DNA of 18,534 bases, from contig BRYA01000565.1 of assembly GCA_030267965.1 (NCBI GenBank), positions 25,526-44,059 of the forward strand. The letters are read 5' to 3'. The position numbers and the translations under genes were made by a program. Origin of the DNA: Triparma columacea. Its lineage: Eukaryota; Sar; Bolidophyceae; Parmales; Triparmaceae. The notes below the pieces were generated by a model. The model ran no database searches. It saw only the letters and a list, made by a program, of their open reading frames with translations, and was not told where the DNA came from. Below, piece after piece: positions 9,010 to 15,550 of this stretch; position 1 is the first letter of the stretch, and each line of letters starts with the position of its first letter.

Positions 9010-10224
9010 ATGACAAACACAAACATCCTCTACCTCGTACGTCATGGTTCTAGATTCGACTACGATAATCCTGATCGTTGGTCAAAAGTATCCTCTCTCC
9101 CGTCAGTCCTTTCAACAGATCCTCCCTTAAATCACTTTGGCTTCAGGCAAGCCGAGCTGACAGGTGCGTTCCTCCACTCTGACGTTTCCCTCGAGGAGGA
9201 AACATTTAGGAAATCCGGTATCCCCTTCACCACCCGCTGCCTGAGCTCCCTCTACCAGCGTGTTCTCCAGACCGCCCGACCCTTTGCCAGCTACCACAAC
9301 CTCCTCATTTCCCCCGAGCCTGGTATCCTTGAGTACGGACACCACTACAACACCCTAGGGGAGCCTGAGGATTCGATTATCCAGACCTTCCCCGAGGTCG
9401 ACCTCGACTACACCCCTTACACTCCCTTACGTTCCGTTGACTGGAAGGCATCCTCCCGTACCCGCGAGGACGGGATCTCCTACCTCCGAAGGATCCTCCA
9501 CTTCCACCGAACCTACTCCTCAGATGTTGAGGTTAGGAACACGGTGGACGTTCTTTTCTCTCACGCCGCCAGCAGCAGCCTCGTCGCCGCCCTCACCGGC
9601 GTCGCTCTCGACGAGGTTGGGACGTTCGCGCCTTGCGGGATCTTCAAACTTAGGAGGGAGGGGGGGGGAGAGTGGAAGGTTGAGAGGTGGGGTCGTGACA
9701 ATGAGCACAGCTTGGGTGGGGGGGGGGACAAAGGGGGTATGACACGACCTTGGGGGTACGATCAGGGGAAGAGGGACTACAAGGAAATGTGGAGGAGGGC
9801 GCGGGAGCTGGAGTTTGAAACAAAACCACTTTACCACCTGGTCCCTAAGTCCTCGTGGGAAACCGTGCCCCCAGGTGGCACCTACGAACCCCCGACGTAC
9901 CAGCAGGACGGTTTCACCCACCTCACCTCCTGCCCCTCTCACCTGCTCCCCGTAGGCAACCGCTTCTACAGGGAGCCGAGGGGGGAGGAGTGGGTGTGCC
10001 TAGAGATAGACGTGGGGAGGATATCGGAGGGGCTAGAAGTGAAGTACGAGCCGGCAGCACCGGTGGGGGAGAACAAGGGAGAGGGGGGAGATATGGAGGG
10101 GGAGGAGGCGACACTTTTCCCGCACCTTTATGGGAGGATAGAGAAGGACGCGGTGAGAAATGTGCTGCAGGTTTTTAGAGAGGAGGACGGGACGTTCAAG
10201 GAGATTAAGGGCATTGAAGGGTAG
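9010..10224 (+). CDS. Histidine phosphatase fused to DUF952 domain, 404 aa
   Basis: Intronless two-domain protein. Residues about 5-215 are a histidine phosphatase (phosphoglycerate mutase superfamily): the phosphate-binding LVRHGSR with nucleophile His12, Arg84 in SSLYQRVLQTA, an acidic/His patch (LEYGHHYNTLGEPED) and the second catalytic His185 in LFSHAASSSL. This resembles the broad phosphatases related to UBASH3/Sts and fungal PGAM-like proteins rather than glycolytic mutase. Residues about 273-398 are DUF952: YHLVPKSSW, GTYEPP, DGFTHLTSCPSHL, NRFYREPRGEEW, LEIDVGRI, KYEPAAPVG and LFPHLYGRIEKDAV, all typical. The two are joined by a Gly-rich linker (about 218-265) coded by poly-G runs. 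No targeting signal is seen, so a cytosolic location is inferred. DUF952 has no settled function; its fold is related to ADP-ribosyl-handling and RNA 2'-phosphotransferase-like proteins, which is only a hint. Confidence 0.9.
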   Translation: MTNTNILYLVRHGSRFDYDNPDRWSKVSSLPSVLSTDPPLNHFGFRQAELTGAFLHSDVSLEEETFRKSGIPFTTRCLSSLYQRVLQTARPFASYHNLLISPEPGILEYGHHYNTLGEPEDSIIQTFPEVDLDYTPYTPLRSVDWKASSRTREDGISYLRRILHFHRTYSSDVEVRNTVDVLFSHAASSSLVAALTGVALDEVGTFAPCGIFKLRREGGGEWKVERWGRDNEHSLGGGGDKGGMTRPWGYDQGKRDYKEMWRRARELEFETKPLYHLVPKSSWETVPPGGTYEPPTYQQDGFTHLTSCPSHLLPVGNRFYREPRGEEWVCLEIDVGRISEGLEVKYEPAAPVGENKGEGGDMEGEEATLFPHLYGRIEKDAVRNVLQVFREEDGTFKEIKGIEG

Positions 10225-10299
10225 AGGTACGAGGCTTGAGGAGGTCGAGCCGATCAAATAAGGCCGTGCTGAAAAATTCTTGCACATTTTTTGTACCTA

Positions 10300-10340
10300 A
10301 ACATCTGATTTATTGTCCTTAACATCTGATTTATTGTCCT
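10300..10340 (+). repeat. 21-base tandem duplication in 3' flank
   Basis: Two head-to-tail copies, 10300-10320 and 10321-10340, beginning AACATCTGATTTATTGTCC. They are identical except that the second lacks the last base. They lie in the 10225-10423 spacer between the convergent phosphatase and flavodoxin genes, probably within a 3' UTR. Confidence 0.9.
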
Positions 10341-10423
10341 GGGTCTTCCCCCACTGCCCCCAACACAGGGGCCCCCTGTATTCGTTCCTAATTCCTAAAT
10401 TTTAGCGTTGGAAGCCTCCTAGC

Positions 10424-11443
10424 CTAGAAGAACCCCTCTCCCTTGAGCTGTGCGACCCAGGCCTTGGCGCGGTCTTCGGACATGTCATACTGGTTGTCCT
10501 CGTCGAACATGCATCCACAGAACTTTCCGGGCTCAATCTCAGCCTTGGACTCCATGTGATCGTAACCGTCGGTTCCGGTCATTCCCATCATTGTGCACCC
10601 GGCAGCCTTGAATTGGTCGTAAAGCTCTCCAGCAGCATCGCAGTAGTTGTCTCCGTATCCCTGCTGGTCTCCGACGCCAAAGACGGCTACCTTCTTTCCG
10701 CTGATGTCAAGCCCAGGGAGGGTGTTGTATAGCCACTGGGGTGGGGGCGGGCGAGGGAGGTCATTAGCGATATGTCGATATGTCGACTCCGGACCACGGA
10801 GAGACCCCCTCCCCCCCCCTCCTCACCTCATCCCAAACAGTTCCAGAGCGCTCAGAATCAGCGCCAGTGTGCCACGTGGGGGCTCCAACAATGATTTGGT
10901 CGCAGGCCGTGACGTCCCCATCTCCGATGTCTACGATGTCCTCAGAGTCAACTCCAGCTCCCTTGAGGGCCTCGACAATGTGCCCTGCGCAGGTCTCACA
11001 GTTTCCAGTCATCGTGGAGTAGAATACTCCGGTCTGTATGTTGTAGGTTGGTAATGTTAGGGTTGAATAATGGGGGAGGGGTCAACGTAGCACCTTTAAC
11101 AGGATTGATGACTATTGGAAAAGGAAAAAGATTTCGTGGTGACATGCGCTCAGCACAGCCAGAGAAAAAACGAAAATGACCATCACAACGCTACCATCAC
11201 CAACGATAGACCGTTAATGAATGCGTTACAACCGAAAAGGCTAAAACATATTGAGTGCGACCCGGAATATAAGAAAATTTGACAATCAAACATCTGACAT
11301 CGGACCTTTCCTCGAATTCAATGTGGGAAATTACTTACAGCATCAAGCTTCATGGAGCGACTGAAGGCGGCACGGGGGCTGACATGGAATCCAAAGACGG
11401 AAGGAAAGGCAAAAGCGGCGACATAGCAAAGAGAGAACTTCAT
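10424..11443 (-). CDS. Plastid-targeted long-chain flavodoxin, three exons, 207 aa
   Basis: FMN-dependent electron carrier that replaces ferredoxin at photosystem I, classically under iron limitation in algae. Exons are 11443-11339, 11033-10827 and 10735-10424; introns are 11338-11034 (donor GTAAGT, acceptor CATACAG) and 10826-10736 (donor GTGAGG, acceptor CCCCAG), all phase 0, giving 35+69+103 residues. Exon 1 is a bipartite plastid presequence: signal peptide MKFSLCYVAAFAFPSVFG, then FHVSPRAAFSRS, with Phe after the predicted cleavage site as in diatom-type plastids. The mature part has the FMN phosphate loop STMTGNCET (Thr/Ser-x-Thr-Gly-Asn type), APTWHTGADSERSGTVWDE with the isoalloxazine-stacking Trp, VAVFGVGDQQGYGDNYCDA with the stacking Tyr, and the long-chain loop GMTGTDGYDHMESK. 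It ends RAKAWVAQLKGEGFF. Family identity is near certain; plastid location rests on the presequence. Confidence 0.95.
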
Positions 11444-11866
11444 ATCTCTTGTTTGTTTTTGGGCCTTCAAGCTCGATGCGTGCAAAAACCTTCGAACACG
11501 AGCAAAAGATGGACTGGGAGACATTCTTCCTTTTGGCTTTTTACACTTTATCAACAACAAGACAGCGAAATTTTATTACGCTAATGGTTTACAATGCGAC
11601 CATACATACCTCTCACCCGAACAAGTACCGTGCCGCTGCTTGCTAACAATTAGATAATGAGCATTTTCTGCGAAAAAACATTAGTCGTGAATACGTACGA
11701 GATATTTTTTTACGCATCGGGCGGTCATATTATACCAAAATCCCATCTGGCCATTTAAATCGTTTCGTTGTGATCCCATTTTCTCTAACAGCCACCTATC
11801 CTGGTCGCAACGGGGCAGAACTAATTTCACTTTCTTCGGATTAGAGCCAGTTCGAGAAACAAAAGA
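11444..11866. promoter_or_regulatory. Divergent promoter region between flavodoxin and zinc-finger genes
   Basis: 423 bases between two outward-facing starts (flavodoxin ATG 11443 on minus, zinc-finger ATG 11867 on plus). I see no gene, clear repeat or confident TATA box. The right half is AT-rich with T runs. Iron-responsive control of flavodoxin would be expected to act here, but no known element is recognisable by eye. Confidence 0.5.
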
Positions 11867-13377
11867 ATGTTGAATGTGGTCAACCCCTCTGCAACTAAGG
11901 TACTCTCCTTCGCGTCCAGACGCGCCCTGGACGAACTATCCGAAGCTCGCGGTTTGTTGTCGACGTCATATGAGTCCGACACTATAGACGGGTTGGTGAT
12001 AAAGGAGTTTGAGGACCCAGAATCGAGATTAAGCTCGGTCAATGCTATGGGCTTTATTAAGGTACCTAAGGCTGTAACTCCTCCACTGCAATTCGGTAAT
12101 GTCCAATCTCAGGCATTGGCTCAGGTTGAGCCGCCTGTAATTTCGCACGCGCTCCTGTCTTGTATCCCTTGTGACCCTAGTCAGGAAGCTCAAGCTCCGT
12201 TGCTCCCCCTTGGGAAGGCCCCTGCAAATCTCAGCGAGGAGGAGCTTAAAGCCAGGAAGATGGTGGAGAGGAGGGAAAGGATAAAGGCCTTCGAAAAGGT
12301 GCACAAGAAAGGTCGACGAAAGGGGAACGTTCCTTTCTGGTGCAATGTCCCGGAGTGCGATTTCAAGTCGAAGCACATGACGGAAATGAAGGAGCACCTC
12401 CGCAAGAGTCACAACGTGGGGATAGTTTGGTACAAGTGTGAAGAACCAATGTGCGATTTCATTACGAAGTGGAAGAGCAGTATGAGGAGCCACACCCAGT
12501 GTGTGCACAACCAGGATGAATCGGACTGGGCGAAATGCCCGATAGATGGATGCGAGTACAAGGCGAAGCGGAGGTACGTCAAGGGGGGGGGGGCGGAGCG
12601 AACCGAACCGAACCGAAGCGACGAGTGATGAATGTTGTGCTTGTTGGTCAGGTGTTGTGGCTTGCCGATGCAAAGTCTAACCCTTCCGCTCCTCCCCCCC
12701 CTGCAGAGGCAACATGAACAGACACCTCCAGTACGCCCACAAGGTCAATAACGAGTGGCTTTTCTGCCCACAGGAGGTGAGAAGCTTTCTAGCCTGCTTA
12801 TCGCTCGATACCCCTCCCGCTCGCTACCCCCTCCCTCCACGGTCAAAGCGCCAACCAACTAACCCGCCGTCTCGCTCAGGGATGCCAATACAAAGCGATG
12901 CAGCCGGCCCACATCCGCCGGCACCTCGCTGGTATCCATGACATCGGAGTGCAGTGGTTCCCTTGCACGGAATGTGATTACAAGGCAAAGGTGAGGGGCC
13001 GAGGAGGAGCGGGGGAACGAGTTTGGGGGCCGCTGACAATGTCAGCACCGCCGTGCGCTCAAGTGCAGCCCGCTAGATATTCTGTCGATTGCGCCATTAC
13101 TGACTTCCCTTTTTTGTGCCGCTTCATCTGTCTCTGCTCGTCGCCGCAGCGGACGGAACATCTCAAGCGCCATATCGAGGTCCACCACGAAAACGACCTC
13201 TTCACTGAGAAGATCGACGACTACATCATAAAGAGGTTCCGCAAGGACAAGGTCAAGCTTCTCAAGATTGCCGTTGAGCTGAGGGAAATGCACAGCGAAG
13301 AACCGGAAATGGTCAAATATTTCACCAAGAACAGAATCCTTAACAGGTGGATGCAGTTGAGGAAGAAAGGACATTGA
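11867..13377 (+). CDS. C2H2 zinc-finger protein with five fingers, four exons, 371 aa
   Basis: Probable nuclear DNA- or RNA-binding protein; target unknown. Exons are 11867-12573, 12707-12776, 12880-12990 and 13150-13377. Donors are GTACGT, GTGAGA and GTGAGG; acceptors are CTGCAG, GCTCAG and CCGCAG; phases 2, 0 and 0 agree and the total is 372 codons with TGA. The first 150 residues are low in recognisable domains, with a basic/acidic helix near 123-152 (LSEEELKARKMVERRERIK). Fingers follow: C159-C164-H177-H182, C191-C196-H209-H214, C224-C229-H242-H247, then one split over exons 2-3 and one over exons 3-4. The first four are C-x4-C-x12-H-x4-H, the fifth C-x2-C. Each Cys pair is preceded by an aromatic W/F-x-C context, and linkers are long and not TGEKP-like. 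A basic C-terminal helix (YIIKRFRKDKVKLL) follows. Confidence 0.9.
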
Positions 13378-13495
13378 GAAGGCGAGGGAAGGCGAGGGGT
13401 AGGATGGGATGGGGGGGGGGGACGTAAAAAACAAGAGACCGAAAAGGATACATGAAGAAACAATTGAAGTGAAGATAGTACTTCGGTTCCACTTT
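13378..13495. terminator. Convergent 3' region
   Basis: 118 bases between the stops of the zinc-finger gene and the aminotransferase. It holds a poly-G run near 13411-13420 and must contain both polyadenylation regions. No canonical AATAAA is evident. Confidence 0.4.
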
Positions 13496-15216
13496 TTACT
13501 TTTTCGCCCCCATCCCTTTTAACCTCTCCACCCCCTCCTCTAGCAAGTCGTCCGTCTTGCAAAAGCAGAACCTCACATATCCCTCCGCCTCCCCCTTGTT
13601 CTCCTTACTATAAAAGGGGCTCGGTGGTATAACCGCAACCTTGGGGTCCGTGTGCGTCATGTACCTCGCCACGGCGTAGTCCCTAGGCATGGGATCAGGC
13701 GCCGATATCGAGTCCTCCATATAAACTTCATCAGGAATCTTCAAACCCCCAGTCTCAGCGCATATGAAGAAACCGCCCGCGGGGACGATCGCTGGAAGCC
13801 CCGCTTCCTCGAGCCCCTTCATCAGGAAGTCTCGGCGCTTCAGGTAGTCGGCAGCCAGCCAAGAGTAGAAGTTGGGGTGGCCCTCGTAGGGGGAACGAGC
13901 CTTCACGAGGCTGCGGGCCACGGCGTCCTGGGTAACGGTGGGGGTACTGAAGTTCACCCATTGCTGCAGATCCGCCATCAGCTGTAAGGGAGGAGCGGAA
14001 GGAGCGAGGCGACAAACGTGGGGGTTGCGTTAGTCTTGAGACTGTCGTCATGTCACGTCATGGAGTCCTCAGCACACCCCCCATCTCACCTTGATTATCT
14101 TCTCCGGACCCACACACCAGCCACACTTCCAACCCGTCGCGCTGAAGGTCTTCCCTGCCGATGACATCGTAAGCGTCCTCTCCCACATCCCAGGTATCGT
14201 CGCGAAGGATATGTGAGGGCTCCCCTCTGGATCAAAAACAATCCTCTCGTAGACTTCGTCGCTGAATACGATCAAGTTAGGGTACTTCGACACGATCCCA
14301 GCGAGACGGTCGAGCTCGGTGCGAGAAAATATTTTGCCGGTGGGGTTGTGTGGAGAGTTCAAAACCAAAACCCTGGTCTTGGAATTAACCGTCGCCTCCA
14401 GGGCATCCCAGTCCACCTGAAAGACCTCATTGGCGGTGTCACCAGCTTCGGTGTCTGTCTTCATGCTGCGGTGAATATTTGTGAGTGGTGTGTAATTGAA
14501 ATTGTCTTGATTCCCCTCTCACCACTACCCCTCACTACCCCAAATCTCACCTCACGAAACGCGGGGTACCTCCGGTCAGAAGGACCTGAGGGGCGTAAAT
14601 GTCGAAAGCGGGCTCGAGCAAGACGACTTCGTCGTCCTTCTTGATAAGCGACCTGAAGGCTATGTACATTATCTGCGTTACCCCCAAACTACTAACCACA
14701 TTCGTTGCCGGGTCGACTCTCACACCAGCAGACGCCCAGCTGGGACGGGAATTGTAGTCGTCAGCGAGAGCCTGGGCGAGAGGGAGGTGGCACTGAGGCC
14801 TGCAGTACTGGTTCGTGGAGGTGCCCTTGACGTTGACAGTCTCCTCCATGGACTTGACGACGAATGCAGGCGGGTCCCAGTTCGGGAAGCCCTGACCAAG
14901 ATTCACTGCGTTGTGTTCGTTTGCAAGGGGGGTGAACTCACTGTGGGAGGGTTGGGGGTGAGAAGGTGGTTGAGGGGGGAGGGAGTCAGGAGACAATTAC
15001 CCTCGTGAGAAGGTGGTTGAGGGGGGAGGGAGTCAGGAGACAATTACCCTCCTCATATATCCTCGACCCCTTGAGCACTTACTGCCAGACAGTGGGTTTT
15101 GAAAGTTGCGACAGATCGTTAGTAGAAGAAGAAGACGATGAAGATGATGATGACATCCTTACGGTCCCAAAGCGGTGAGAAGTCGTGAGGAGACTTCGTG
15201 GAATCTTCAGCCGCAT
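13496..15216 (-). CDS. Kynurenine/glutamine aminotransferase (class I, PLP), four exons, 461 aa
   Basis: PLP enzyme of the kynurenine aminotransferase/glutamine transaminase K (CCBL/KYAT) group: transaminates kynurenine, glutamine or related amino acids with 2-oxoacids. Exons 15216-15083, 14940-14551, 14465-14090 and 13981-13496; donors GTAAGT, GTGAGA, GTGAGA; acceptors CCACAG, CCGCAG, TTACAG; phases 2, 2, 0 agree and total 462 codons. Exon 1 gives an Arg-rich, acid-free start (MRLKIPRSLLTTSHRFGTVR), a mitochondrial-type presequence, then Met21 and ten serines, so a second, cytosolic start is possible. Hallmarks: VNLGQGFPNW, QYCRPQCHLPLA, LEPAFDIYAPQV, NSPHNPTGK (Asn215), FSDEVYE (Asp244), SSAGKTFSATGWKCGW with the PLP lysine near Lys280, and the carboxylate-binding Arg in YVRFCFCK. 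Exon 2 alone opens at a TTG in intron sequence, which is not the true start. Substrate preference within the family is not settled by sequence. Confidence 0.93.
14958..15051. repeat. Perfect 47-base tandem duplication in an intron
   Basis: Copies 14958-15004 and 15005-15051 are identical. They lie in intron 1 of the aminotransferase (15082-14941) and on the transcript strand each carries a CTGAC branch-point-like motif and a C-rich tract. Without the duplication the intron would be 95 bases, close to the other introns. Confidence 0.95.
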
Positions 15217-15550
15217 ATTTTGCTCTCGAATCTCCTCTTCGTTCGGACTTTGGCTAAAGGCCTCTGTTGTCAGTTGTAGTTGTTTGTTTCGTGGACGTGG
15301 ACGTTGCAAAGGTTCACCCTACCTCCCAAGCTTTCTTTAAAAGGTCGGCGTGAAGCGACGACGATCAAGAATCGTCGTGGAAATTTTTAAGAACGTATTC
15401 CTCAAGGGCTACCATGATAAAAAAAACACCCAACACCGCTTCTTCTTCTCATTCAAAGCTAATCTCTCTCATTATATCTCATCTCCTCCCCAGCTCCCCC
15501 TCCATCACCCCATCACCCCCCACATACCCGCACTTTCACCTCTTCAACTC
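15217..15550. promoter_or_regulatory. Aminotransferase upstream region and PDS5 3' flank
   Basis: 334 bases between the aminotransferase ATG (15216) and the stop of the leftward PDS5-like gene (15551). The left part is the aminotransferase leader and promoter, with a short in-frame open stretch upstream of the ATG that lacks its own ATG. The right part is C/T-rich and is the PDS5 3' UTR. No RNA gene or repeat stands out. Confidence 0.5.

Noticed and set aside
14941..14996. TTG at 14996 as the aminotransferase start
   Set aside because: It lies in the intron within the duplicated pyrimidine tract; exon 1 at 15216-15083 joins in phase and supplies the conserved VW before HEFTPLA.
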